Positions 40,995-50,500 of a stretch of DNA of 54,394 nucleotides are shown one piece after another (position 1 is the first letter of the stretch; every line of letters starts with the position of its first letter). The translations under genes and the position numbers were made by a program. This stretch comes from Deltaproteobacteria bacterium (GTDB taxonomy: Bacteria > Desulfobacterota > Desulfomonilia > UBA1062): assembly GCA_018433085.1 (NCBI GenBank), contig JAHDRW010000034.1, positions 1 to 54,394 of the forward strand, in the 5' to 3' direction. Below the pieces are notes generated by a model. It searched no databases and had not been told where the DNA came from. It was given only the letters and a program-made list of their open reading frames with translations.

Positions 40995-42056
40995 ATGACA
41001 AAGATACGAACGGTAGCGATGCTGTCCGTCCTACTGGCCGCGGGATGTTTCCTGGCCGGCTGCACGAAGAACGATGCCGCCGTGGAGGTGCCGGTCGTCA
41101 CGGTGATGACGCACGACAGCTTCAGCGTCGGCAAAGAGGTGCTCGAAGGCTTCGAGAAGGAGCACGGCATCCGCCTGCGTTTTCTGAAGTCAGGCGACGC
41201 AGGCGTCGCGCTCAACCAGGCCATTCTGTCGAAGGATCATCCCCTGGCCGATGTCTTCTACGGGGTGGACAACACCTTCATGAGCAGGGCGCTCGGCGCG
41301 GATATCTTCGTCCCCTACAGCTCCCCCCTGCTCGCCTCCATCGATGAATCCCTGGTGCTGGACAAGACGCACCGCCTTGTGCCCGTGGACTACGGCGATG
41401 TGTGCGTAAACTACGACCGGGCGTGGTTCGACCGGGAGGGGCTCCCCGTGCCCGGGAGCCTGGACGACCTCGTCCGTCCTGAATATGCGGGGCTCCTCGT
41501 GGTGGAAAACCCCGCCACCTCGTCTCCGGGGCTGGCCTTTCTGCTGACCACGGTGGGGACCTTCGGGGAGGACGGCTTCGTGGAGTTCTGGCAGGCACTG
41601 AAGAAAAACCGCGTCCTGGTCACTGACGGGTGGGAAGACGCCTACTGGGGCAAGTTCAGCGCAACGAGCAAGGGCGGACGGCCCCTGGTCGTGAGCTACG
41701 CGGCCAGTCCAGCCGCAGAGGTGTACTTTGCGGAGCAGCCCCCGGAATCGGCTCCGACCGCTGCGATGACCGGCAGCGGCACGGCGTTTCGTCAGATCGA
41801 GTTCGCCGGCATCCTGAAAGGGTCCAGGCAGCCCGATCTGGCGCGCAGGGTGATCGATTTTCTGCTCGACACGCCCTTTCAGCAGGAGATCCCGTTAAAG
41901 ATGTTCATGTTTCCGGCGAACAAAAAGGCCCGCCTGCCCGAGGTGTTCTCCGAGCACGCCCGGCTCGCGAGCAGGCCGGTGATCCTGGCTCCGGGGCTCA
42001 TCGAGGAGAAACGAGACGCCTGGTTACGGGCCTGGACAGAGACCGTGCTCCAGTGA
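40995..42056 (+). CDS. thiB: Thiamine ABC transporter substrate-binding lipoprotein
   Basis: 353 residues from the ATG at 40995 (GTG 40977 would add six residues; GAAG precedes the ATG). Lipoprotein signal with lipobox LAGC. Family traits of TbpA/ThiB include VTVMTHDSFSVGKEVLEGFEKE, FYGVDNTFMSRAL and VVENPATSSPGLAFLL. It binds thiamine or its phosphates in the periplasm and hands it to ThiP. The riboswitch strongly supports thiamine over iron, the other common substrate of this fold. The stop overlaps the GTG of ThiP. Confidence 0.92.
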   Translation: MTKIRTVAMLSVLLAAGCFLAGCTKNDAAVEVPVVTVMTHDSFSVGKEVLEGFEKEHGIRLRFLKSGDAGVALNQAILSKDHPLADVFYGVDNTFMSRALGADIFVPYSSPLLASIDESLVLDKTHRLVPVDYGDVCVNYDRAWFDREGLPVPGSLDDLVRPEYAGLLVVENPATSSPGLAFLLTTVGTFGEDGFVEFWQALKKNRVLVTDGWEDAYWGKFSATSKGGRPLVVSYAASPAAEVYFAEQPPESAPTAAMTGSGTAFRQIEFAGILKGSRQPDLARRVIDFLLDTPFQQEIPLKMFMFPANKKARLPEVFSEHARLASRPVILAPGLIEEKRDAWLRAWTETVLQ

Positions 42057-43726
42057 GACCGCCCGGAAACCGCGCAGCCATCCTTCTGGTCGCCCTTCCC
42101 CTGGCCTTTCTGGGGGTCTTCTACTTCTACCCCCTCTTCGAGATATTCTCCGTGAGCCTCGCGCCCGGCGGGCAGTGGGACCCCGGCAACATCATTGCCC
42201 TGTTCTCGACGGGCTCCTCGCTCAGGATTCTCTGGTTCACGACCTGGCAGGCGGCATTGTCCACGGTCCTGACCGTGGTCCTGGCGCTGCCCGCGGCATA
42301 TGTCTTCGCCCGCTACCGCTTCCCGGGAAAGAGCCTGATCCATTCGTGCACGGCCATACCCTTCGTGCTGCCCTCAGTGGTGGTGGCTGCCGCGTTCAGC
42401 GCCCTCCTGGGCGACAGGGGCCTGATAAACGACTGGCTCATGGAGACCTGGGGATTCCCCTCGCCCCCTATACGGCTCGATCAGAGCATCGCCTTCATCC
42501 TCATGGCCCACGTGTTTTACAACTTCACCGTGGTCTTGAGGATCGTGGGGGGCTTCTGGTCCCGGATGCACCCGGATCTGTCGCACGCTGCCCAGGTGCT
42601 CGGGGCCTCGCCCTGGCAGGCCTTCTGGAAGATCACCTTCCCGGTCCTGCGCCCCGGGATCATGGCCGCATCTCTCCTGGTGTTCATCTTCTGCTTCAGC
42701 AGCTTCGGCGTGATCCTCATCCTGGGCGGTCCCCGGTACGCCACCGTCGAGGTGGCCATCTACCGCCAGGCCATGCACCTGTTCAACCTGCCCATGGCAG
42801 CCGCCCTCTCCCTGCTGCAGATCTGCTTCTTGTTCGCCTTCATGTGGGTCTATACCCGTCTGCAGAGAAGCGCCTCGGTGCCCTTCACCCCGGAATCGCT
42901 CAAGACGACCCAGCGGGATATCGCCACGAACAGGGACCGGGTCGTGGTTTGGGGCACGGTTTTTCTCATGCTCCTGTTCCTGGGCTCTCCCCTGCTGGCC
43001 CTCGTGGTTCGTTCCCTTTCCACGGGTTCGGGGTCTTCGCTGCTCTACTACCGCGCTATCTTCGAAAACGCAGGCCAGTCAATCTTTTATATCCCGCCCG
43101 TAGCGGCCATCGGATATTCGGTGGGATTCGCCCTGGCCACCCTGGTGATGTCCCTGTGCATCGGATTGCCGGTCGCGATCTTTCTGAGCCGCAACCGCGG
43201 GCTTGCCACCTCCCTGCTCGACCCGCTCTTCATGCTCCCGCTCGCCACCTCGTCTGTCACCCTGGGGTTCGGCTTTATCGTCGCGCTGGACGAGCCGCCC
43301 CTGAACCTGCGCGCCTCGCTCATCATCGTGCCCCTGGCCCACACGCTCGTGGCCTACCCTTTCGTGGTGAGGAGCATCCTTCCCGGCCTGCGGAGCATCC
43401 CGGCCCATATCCGGGAATCGGCCATGCTCCTGGGCGCAGCCCCGGGCACGGTGTGGTGGAAGGTAGTGGCGCCCATGGTGAGGAGGTCGCTGGCGGTGGG
43501 CGCGGTGTTTGCCTTTACCGTGAGCATCGGCGAGTTCGGTGCAACAGCCTTCCTCGCCAGGCCCGAGGTCCCGACCGTGCCGCTGGCAATCTACCGTTTT
43601 CTCGGCCAGCCCGGGGCCATGAACTACGGCCAGGCAATGGCCATGAGCACGATCCTCATGCTGGTGACCGCGGCCGGTTTCCTGTTCCTGGAAAAACTGC
43701 GCACCGGACCCGAAGGGGAGTTCTGA
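42053..43726 (+). CDS. thiP: Thiamine ABC transporter permease
   Basis: 557 residues starting with GTG 42053, which overlaps the ThiB stop (GTGA). About twelve membrane segments in two fused halves, each with a binding-protein-dependent transport EAA-type motif: AAQVLGASPWQAFWKITFPVLRPG (~180) and SAMLLGAAPGTVWWKVVAPMVRRS (~460). This duplicated form is typical of ThiP and iron permeases. An internal stretch (~285-305) is charged and links the halves. Just upstream of ThiQ, 1 base apart after the stop. Confidence 0.92.
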   Translation: MRPPGNRAAILLVALPLAFLGVFYFYPLFEIFSVSLAPGGQWDPGNIIALFSTGSSLRILWFTTWQAALSTVLTVVLALPAAYVFARYRFPGKSLIHSCTAIPFVLPSVVVAAAFSALLGDRGLINDWLMETWGFPSPPIRLDQSIAFILMAHVFYNFTVVLRIVGGFWSRMHPDLSHAAQVLGASPWQAFWKITFPVLRPGIMAASLLVFIFCFSSFGVILILGGPRYATVEVAIYRQAMHLFNLPMAAALSLLQICFLFAFMWVYTRLQRSASVPFTPESLKTTQRDIATNRDRVVVWGTVFLMLLFLGSPLLALVVRSLSTGSGSSLLYYRAIFENAGQSIFYIPPVAAIGYSVGFALATLVMSLCIGLPVAIFLSRNRGLATSLLDPLFMLPLATSSVTLGFGFIVALDEPPLNLRASLIIVPLAHTLVAYPFVVRSILPGLRSIPAHIRESAMLLGAAPGTVWWKVVAPMVRRSLAVGAVFAFTVSIGEFGATAFLARPEVPTVPLAIYRFLGQPGAMNYGQAMAMSTILMLVTAAGFLFLEKLRTGPEGEF

Positions 43727-43727
43727 C

Positions 43728-44786
43728 ATGGCGTTTCTGCAGGTCAAAGGCATTTTCAAGACCTTCGGCGGCACTCCCGTGCTCCGCGGGGTGAGCCTGA
43801 CCATGGAGGAGGCACGGATTCTCTGCATCCTGGGCCCGTCGGGGAGCGGAAAGACCACCCTGCTGCGGGTCATCGCCGGACTCGAGCGTCCCGAACAGGG
43901 CTCGGTCCTGTTCAAGGGTCGTGACCTGCGCAATATCCGGCCCCACCTGAGGCGCTTCGGGATGATGTTTCAGGAATATGCCCTCTTCCCCCACCTGGAC
44001 GTGTGGGGCAACATCGCCTTCGGGCTTACCATGCTCGGGCTGCCCCGTAGCGAGAGAGACAAGCGGACCGGCGAGATGCTCTCGCTGGTGGGATTACAGG
44101 GTTTGAGCGGGAGGAAGGTGAGCGAGCTCTCGGGCGGCGAGCGCCAGAGGGTCGCCCTTGCCCGGAGCCTGGCGCCCTACCCCCGCCTGCTGCTGCTGGA
44201 CGAGCCCCTGGGCTCCCTCGACCGGGGTCTGAGGGAAAAGCTCCTTGGAGACCTGCGCGAGATCCTCAGGCGCATCGGCATGACCACGATCGTGGTCACC
44301 CACGACCAGGCCGAGGCCTTTGCCATCGCGGACACGATCGCGGTCATGGACCAGGGTGAGATTGCGCAGATGGACACGCCGGAGAACCTGTACCGGCAGC
44401 CGGCAAATCCGGACGTTGCCCGGTTTCTGGGCCTGGTCAACCTGGTTGAGGGCCGTGTGGAAACCGTCTCGTCCATAGCCACACCCCTGGGCCTGCTGCA
44501 CGTGTCCTCCCACGGTCATGAAAAAGACAAGGAGGTGACTGTTCTCATCCGGCCGGATGCGGCCGTGATCCGCCGGGGCGATGAACCGGCGCCCCCGGGC
44601 ATAAGCGCGGTCGAGGGAATCGTACACGACTGTCTGTTCAAGGGAAGGAGCTATCACGTGGAGGTCAGGACTTCCGGCTCGCAGGCGCTCTTTTTCGATC
44701 TCCCGCAGAACGAGCCGGCACCATCGGCCGGAGACCGGGTGAGGCTGCTTCTCTCCCCCGGTGCGATCACCGTGATGCCAGGATAG
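43728..44786 (+). CDS. thiQ: Thiamine ABC transporter ATP-binding protein with TOBE extension
   Basis: 352 residues. Walker A GPSGSGKTT, Q-loop FQEYALFPHLD, signature LSGGERQRVALARSL, Walker B LLLLDEPLGSLD and the switch His in VVTHDQAEAF. Beyond residue ~235 there is a ~110-residue C-terminal TOBE-like domain; classical ThiQ is ~230 residues and lacks this. Such a domain is usual for iron/spermidine ATPases (PotA/FbpC). The operon position after ThiB and ThiP still makes ThiQ the best call. 44787-44976 downstream is AT-rich and has no gene. Confidence 0.88.
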   Translation: MAFLQVKGIFKTFGGTPVLRGVSLTMEEARILCILGPSGSGKTTLLRVIAGLERPEQGSVLFKGRDLRNIRPHLRRFGMMFQEYALFPHLDVWGNIAFGLTMLGLPRSERDKRTGEMLSLVGLQGLSGRKVSELSGGERQRVALARSLAPYPRLLLLDEPLGSLDRGLREKLLGDLREILRRIGMTTIVVTHDQAEAFAIADTIAVMDQGEIAQMDTPENLYRQPANPDVARFLGLVNLVEGRVETVSSIATPLGLLHVSSHGHEKDKEVTVLIRPDAAVIRRGDEPAPPGISAVEGIVHDCLFKGRSYHVEVRTSGSQALFFDLPQNEPAPSAGDRVRLLLSPGAITVMPG

Positions 44787-44976
44787 ATCGCTCAGCGTAC
44801 AGGGTATCCATGAATTTGTATGGGTTATCCATTGATCGTATCATAGAGAAGAAGGATTTCAGCACAGCCTGACAGCGACCAATCATTTACTGCTGACACT
44901 ATAGCTTCCGTGCCAATATCGAAGCCACCACTGCGATTATAGGAATACATCCAGATAGATCTAGGATATCGGAACG

Positions 44977-46527
44977 TTAAGGCTGTGCTACGGCTGGTAC
45001 GCCGCCCGCAAGAGATGCTTTATCGGCAGCCCTTTTCGCTCTCTTTCGCATTTCAGCGCACTTGGATACCAATAAGTCGACAGCCGATTGGAGTTGACTT
45101 TCAAAGTCTGCAGCTCTGTCCCATTTGATGTGACCAACCCGAGAGGCAGAGTCAAAAAAACCCAGTGGTGCAGTGCTGAGAACAATCGGGATGACCTCGC
45201 CGGTCTTGAAGCGTTCCTTGAACTGGTCCGATTCAAACTTCGTCCACACCCTCTTGGGATAGTCAGGCCCTAAAATGCATATGACCAACTGTGCGTCGGA
45301 GTAATAGATAGGGGCTAGATATTCCTCAACGTCTTCTGCAAGAATACGGTATTGTTCATTATGGTCGTAGAATATTTCGAATTCGCTCTCCTGCAACTGA
45401 CGAAAAAGTGCTTCCGCAATGTCTCGGTCCGAGCCGGCGAAAGACAGCGCAAAATCATAACGAGAAGCGAACTCTAGAGAAATGTAACCGACCTCCTCTG
45501 CAAAACGAGGCCATGATAGATTGCGGATATAGAATACAAATTGAGGATCTTGAACGATCAGAATCCTGCTGGACGGGTCATAATGAAGGACGCGCTGGAT
45601 GTCCTCACTTGATGCGACTGCATCTGCCAGGTATCCCTTGCTGACGACCTGTGAGACACTGCCGCGCTGTTCTGGGTGATGATCAACTATTCGATCGCAG
45701 TTGATATACCAGTTCTTGTTCTGGCTCAGCCAGTATAGCAGGTGGAGATATGGTGCTCTTCCTTCCCTACGCAGTTTTGATCCCCGTGCGAATGCGATGG
45801 CCGTGTTATGAAATGATCGGGCGAGGGTTGCCATAACATGGCTTCGGACTGATTCATAACTCTCTTTCGTTTCGAGGTGTTCCGTGACAGTCCTCAGTAT
45901 ATTTGCTCGGATGCAGGTATTGTAGGAAAGCATCTGTGCTAGGTAGAAACTTCCCTGTGCCTCCCGTATGATTTCGTCGCGAATGTTAAGTCTGATGTTG
46001 AGCGCGGTCTCCCCCTTTGAGACCAACTCGGTAACTTTGTGTTCGGGATTGGCCTCGAACGGAATCACTTCCACGCGATTAGCTAAATCCTTCCCGAACT
46101 GGATCAGAGACTGACCCGCATTGGGGATGCCCAGAATTATTAGCTTGCTGTGTGCGGCACCTTCATCGGCGAGCGTTTTCATTAGATCGGCGATAGCCCT
46201 TTTGGTGTCGGTGTCTAGGCGATGAAAATCGTCAACTAGCACAGTACCAAATGGAACTTGCCCGGGTAGCTCTTTGATAAAATCTATGTCCTCTAGTTTG
46301 CGTGCGGATAATTGGATAATCTTTTTCTCAAGGTCGGCCTCTGTAATCGCATTAATGACAGCCGTAGTCTTGCCGATGCCGGATGGCCCCTCCACGATAA
46401 TGCTTCGCCCCGGTGTGCGCAGTGCAACGAGAAGCCGGGGATACTCCACAGCTTGGACAAACGTGTGTTTCGGTAGACCTGACAGGACGAACACATCCTG
46501 TAACTCAAGTATTGGTCTGTCTGCCAT
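44977..46527 (-). CDS. AAA ATPase-TIR protein, probable NLR-like anti-phage effector
   Basis: 516 residues. The N-terminal ATPase (~20-250) has Walker A GPSGIGKTTAV, Walker B VLVDDFHRLD and a sensor-1-like LIILGIPN. Residues ~255-355 form a linker that may be a winged helix. The C-terminal TIR domain (~358-490) has YDFALSFAGSDRDIAEALF and WTKFESDQFKERF, whose Glu aligns with the catalytic Glu of NAD+-cleaving bacterial TIRs. Composition is clearly richer in A/T than the neighbours, as are the flanks 44787-44976 and 46528-46759, suggesting lateral transfer. The start has GGAGGAAAGATC before it. TIR-NTPase proteins in bacteria often form abortive-infection systems; that function is by analogy. 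Confidence 0.85.
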   Translation of the reverse strand: MADRPILELQDVFVLSGLPKHTFVQAVEYPRLLVALRTPGRSIIVEGPSGIGKTTAVINAITEADLEKKIIQLSARKLEDIDFIKELPGQVPFGTVLVDDFHRLDTDTKRAIADLMKTLADEGAAHSKLIILGIPNAGQSLIQFGKDLANRVEVIPFEANPEHKVTELVSKGETALNIRLNIRDEIIREAQGSFYLAQMLSYNTCIRANILRTVTEHLETKESYESVRSHVMATLARSFHNTAIAFARGSKLRREGRAPYLHLLYWLSQNKNWYINCDRIVDHHPEQRGSVSQVVSKGYLADAVASSEDIQRVLHYDPSSRILIVQDPQFVFYIRNLSWPRFAEEVGYISLEFASRYDFALSFAGSDRDIAEALFRQLQESEFEIFYDHNEQYRILAEDVEEYLAPIYYSDAQLVICILGPDYPKRVWTKFESDQFKERFKTGEVIPIVLSTAPLGFFDSASRVGHIKWDRAADFESQLQSAVDLLVSKCAEMRKRAKRAADKASLAGGVPAVAQP

Positions 46528-46759
46528 GATCTTTCCTCCGACTGCTGAATAATGTATACGCTTAATTTATTCTGCGTATGTTGATATATAACACCAAATG
46601 CAGACAAATTCAGTAATAATTATATTAGTATTATTGATAGCTCATGAATATCGAACTCAAGTGAAGAGAGAACCGAACTTATTATGTCTATAATAAATCA
46701 TAACCCCCAGACTGCAATACAATGTCATTACTCCACGAGTTGCCGAACAAGGCCGGATC

Positions 46760-47149
46760 TCAGATTATACCAGTGATTGCCTGACTGCAGAGCTCCCGCC
46801 ATCTGTCGATGTCGGAAACCCGGGTGATGACAACCGCCATGAGCATGGTTTCCGGGTCCACCCGCACCACCTGGCCTTCCACCGTTACCTGCTCATCCTT
46901 GAACAAGGCGGTGATGTCTCTGCCCACGAGCATGTATGCCAGTGCAGGGCTGAAGCTCTTGCCCGTATCCAGGGGGGAGTGGAGGATCCTGACGCTGAAT
47001 CCGCCCAGGCTGATATCTATGGAGGTCACCATGCAGCTGAAGACGCCATGCTCATGTGATGGATCGCCCTGCCCGAAAAATCCATGGACCGTCATCTCGA
47101 TCCGGGCATGCATCTGAACGGGTATTCTCGGGAAGAATCTCCTCTCCAA
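46760..47149 (-). CDS. PilZ domain protein
   Basis: 129 residues. The PilZ signature appears as RRFFPRIPV (the RxxxR binding arm) near the N-terminus and DISLGGFSV ([DN]xSxxG) near residue 47, giving a c-di-GMP-binding pocket. The remaining ~75 residues form the beta-barrel end. A single-domain PilZ protein likely transmits c-di-GMP levels to motility or exopolysaccharide machinery. It fits with the HD-GYP gene at 37706. It follows the giant transglutaminase gene on the same strand, 358 bases later, so is not obviously in the same operon. Confidence 0.85.
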   Translation of the reverse strand: MERRFFPRIPVQMHARIEMTVHGFFGQGDPSHEHGVFSCMVTSIDISLGGFSVRILHSPLDTGKSFSPALAYMLVGRDITALFKDEQVTVEGQVVRVDPETMLMAVVITRVSDIDRWRELCSQAITGII

Positions 47150-47507
47150 GGGATTATCTCCTCCTCACCACCATCCAGTTGTCGGAAAGATCCCGTTGCA
47201 TGATCTTCTGTTTCGAAACCGACTCCATTTCACCCTCCGGCCTGGTGCCGCCAGAAACGTTATCTCTTCTCATCGACAGATCAGGGGAGAATTATGAATC
47301 GGGAATGTACATGCGGACACTCCGCCAAGGAGCTGTTCCCGAACGCTTGAAGCGTAACCGGCCCGGGCGCGCCCCGTGGTCCGGACCGGTTGTGCGGCTG
47401 CAGACAGGGGAAATCACCCGGAGCATGTCCGAGGCATTGTTTGAACGAATGGAGCTTGCCGCGGACGGGGATATCATCCCCTGCCCGCGGCAAATATCAA
47501 TGGCGCG
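47150..47507. other. Intergenic region with a long hairpin (47458-47491) after the transglutaminase gene
   Basis: No gene called. Plus-strand frame 47056-47562 overlaps the PilZ gene and has no RBS or recognisable product. GCCGCGG (47458-47464) pairs with CCGCGGC (47485-47491), with GGGGAT/ATCCCC stacked inside, forming a 34-base hairpin 17 bases after the stop of the minus-strand transglutaminase gene. No T-run follows, so it is a possible Rho-dependent terminator or stabilising stem. Confidence 0.45.
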
Positions 47508-50500
47508 CTATTTCATGCGCACGAGGATCAGGTTGGACCGGGGATGGGAGATCACGCGTTGAGAGTCCAGGAGCTCGGGATAATCGGCCGGCGCCACAAC
47601 GACCGGTTCGATGTCCACATCCTGGCTGATGCGCACGACCTCGCAGGCCTTGCCTTCCTGCAAGCCGTCCACGGAGGTCTTCACGCTGATTCCGCCGCCG
47701 CCGTTGCCCATCCGCACCCGGAAGCCGTCAGGGGGAAGCAGCTCGCAGGCCTTGGTGCCGTCGGGCAGCGTCACCTCCACCGTGATCCGGGCGTTCCGGG
47801 GGCCGGACTGGTACAGGGGGTTCTCCCTCACGTCGCTCGTCACACCCTCGAGGATGTTGATGAGCCCGGGCACCTTGAGATAGAGGTACTTGTCCTGCCG
47901 CACGGCGTACGAGTCGATCTTCACGCTCAGCTCCTCGACCCCGGGATACCCGTCATAACGGGTGACATATTCGCCGAAAGGCTGCGCCGCGTGGCTGATG
48001 GACGCGACCATCTGCTCGTGATAGCGCTTGCGCTCTTCGGGCGGCATCTCGGAGAACTGCTTCCGGAACGCGGAGAAGTTCTCTCCATAATAGGTGCGCT
48101 TCTGCGTCAGCACGATATCGCCGTCTTCCAGGAGCTGGATGGCGATGTCGGTGTCGCGGCGGTCAGCGTACTCCTCGGAGATCGGCTCGATTGTTTCGAA
48201 CTCGCCGGTCTTGAGCACGAGGCCCGGGTTTCCGGAATGCCTGGTGCCCCCCAGCGAGGCGTACTGGTCGGTGTCGTTGAGGTAGACGGGGCCGTCTTCG
48301 GTCATCACCCTGACGAGCACCCCGTTGAACCAGTGGGGCGCGGGATAGTCGCGCAGGGGCTTCTGAAGGCTGTCGATGGGCGACACCCACGAGGCCAGCA
48401 CAAACTCGGGCTTGAGCCCCGCCTCGGTCAGCATGGCGTGGAGCAGCACGGCGCGGTCGGCGGAATTGCCGTAACCTTCCGCGAGCACCTGATCCGCCGG
48501 CGTGATATACCCGAGCGGGATCTCGTGCCAGGGGGTCCGGATATAGTTGATGCTCCGTGCCACATAATCCCGGATGACCATGATCTTCCGGGAATCGCTG
48601 TGCGCCTGCTTCAGGAGAACCCGGGCCGCCTTGCGGGCCTTATGGCCGGCAGAGGATGCCTCGAGCAGATGTTTTTCCACCCGGGCCGCGTATTTCTTCC
48701 AGTCGCCCGACGATACGAAGACCATCGGGTTGAAGCTGTACCACGGCGGGAGATAGTCTTCTTCGAGCACGGGCGGGACCTGCGAGGCGCTGAACTCGTA
48801 GACATCCTTGCCGTCCTCGGTGAACGTCCTGAACGCTATATCGTCACCGGGGAGATCGGCGCCCGGGTATAGACCGCGGCTCCCCCGGGAGGGGGAAGTC
48901 TTGAGCGCCATGCCCTCGGGCACTCTGATCCGCACGGTCTTCTTCTCGATGGGCTCGTGGTACCGGAACACGCCGTCCAGGCCCACGATGGTCCGATGCT
49001 CGCGCACGTGCTTGTCTATCCGCTGATTGTCCACATAACACGATTCGCCGTGTATCGAGAAAAAGGGCTGACCGGTCTTGGTGCGCACGATGGTATAGTC
49101 GATGACGCATCCCTCATCCACGCCGGGAAGGCTCACCACCATGACCTTGGACCCCGGATACCTCGGGCCGTCAGCCACCCAGTCGGCGTCCATGACGTTG
49201 ATCTCCTGCTTGTCGATGGATGTCCGCTCCCCTGTGGGAGAGGTCACCACCGCGCTGGCCACCTCGACCTTTTCGCGGACCGGGTTATAGTGGACGCGCA
49301 GATCGCTGTAGTTTTTCACGCCGGCATAGGTGAACACCTTCATCTTCACGCGCCGGGTCTCGGTCCAGGTGGTGTTGTCGGTCACGTCATACTCATGGAC
49401 CTCGTCGATGATGAGGGCGTCCGGATCATACTCCTGGGACGACGAGTACCACGCCTTGTGCTGAACCAGCGGCGCAGACGGAACGGGCGAGAAGATGGGC
49501 ATCTTCCGGGAATCCGCCTCGATGGTCTTCAGGGTCTCCTGGAGCTCGATATATTCCTTTGGCGAATATTCGGGCACCTTGAGCTTGAAGACGTTGTCCA
49601 TGGTCAGAACCCTGTCCTGAACGGACACGTCCATGTTCCAGGCAGTGCCGTGGTTTTCCACGGGCTGGAAATCGGGCAGGCTCATGACCTCGCCCACCGA
49701 GTCACCCAGATCGAGCCTGAGCGACTCCTGGATGCCGCACGCCACCTCGGTGACATAGGGGTATTTCCGCGTCTTCAGGCCCATCTTGCCGATGAGGACA
49801 TTGGCCATGCCCACGCTCCTTCCGAAGCGGATCTGAGGCAACATCACCGCATCCTTGCCCGGGATGGCCCATTCCTTGACCTCGAACCCGGCGCGGACCA
49901 CGATGGGCTCGGACGTGTCGTGCATGTTGCGGGGCAGGATCTCGCACGAGGTGAGAACACCGCCGGGTGCGGTCCTCATGACGATCTTCTCGATATACTG
50001 CTGCCGTTCCTCGGACGAGAGCCGTGAGAAAAACGTGCGGTATGCGTTGTCGTTGAACCCGTCGAAACGGAACACGGTGTCGGCCTTCAAGGTGCCTTCC
50101 CTGTCGATGCTCCCGGTGGTCTCGATGCGCATCATGCTGTGCTCGGCCGGGATGATGGGACTCGTGCGGAGTGTCTCTCCCTCGGGCGATGCCACGAGAT
50201 AGCTCTGGTCGTTCAGATAGGCAGGGAACAGCTCTGAGGTGTTCTCGTCCGTGGCATCCATGAGGATATAGTTTCCGTCGTCGAGGCGGATACAGGAAAC
50301 CGCGTGATTGAACAGCGGCTGCGGGACCTCACGGTCCTTTTTCGGCCCGTTCATGATGAGCACCGGATAGGCGTCGAACCCGGCGATGCGCAGCATGGAC
50401 ACGAGCAGGGCGGCCTTGTCTCTGCAGATACCGGCCCTCCGCTCGAAGGTCATCTTCACCGGGTGCGGCTCATACCCCGGGGCGTCTTTTTCCACGGTGA

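Noticed and set aside
43728..44786. Iron(III) transporter instead of thiamine
   Set aside because: The TPP riboswitch and TbpA-type binding protein point to thiamine despite the TOBE domain.
47056..47562. 168-codon plus frame over the PilZ start
   Set aside because: Overlaps two better-supported genes and has no recognisable fold or RBS.
47544..48872. Long plus-strand frame (442 codons) antisense to the transglutaminase gene
   Set aside because: His/Arg/Gly-rich composition typical of an antisense shadow, no start signal.
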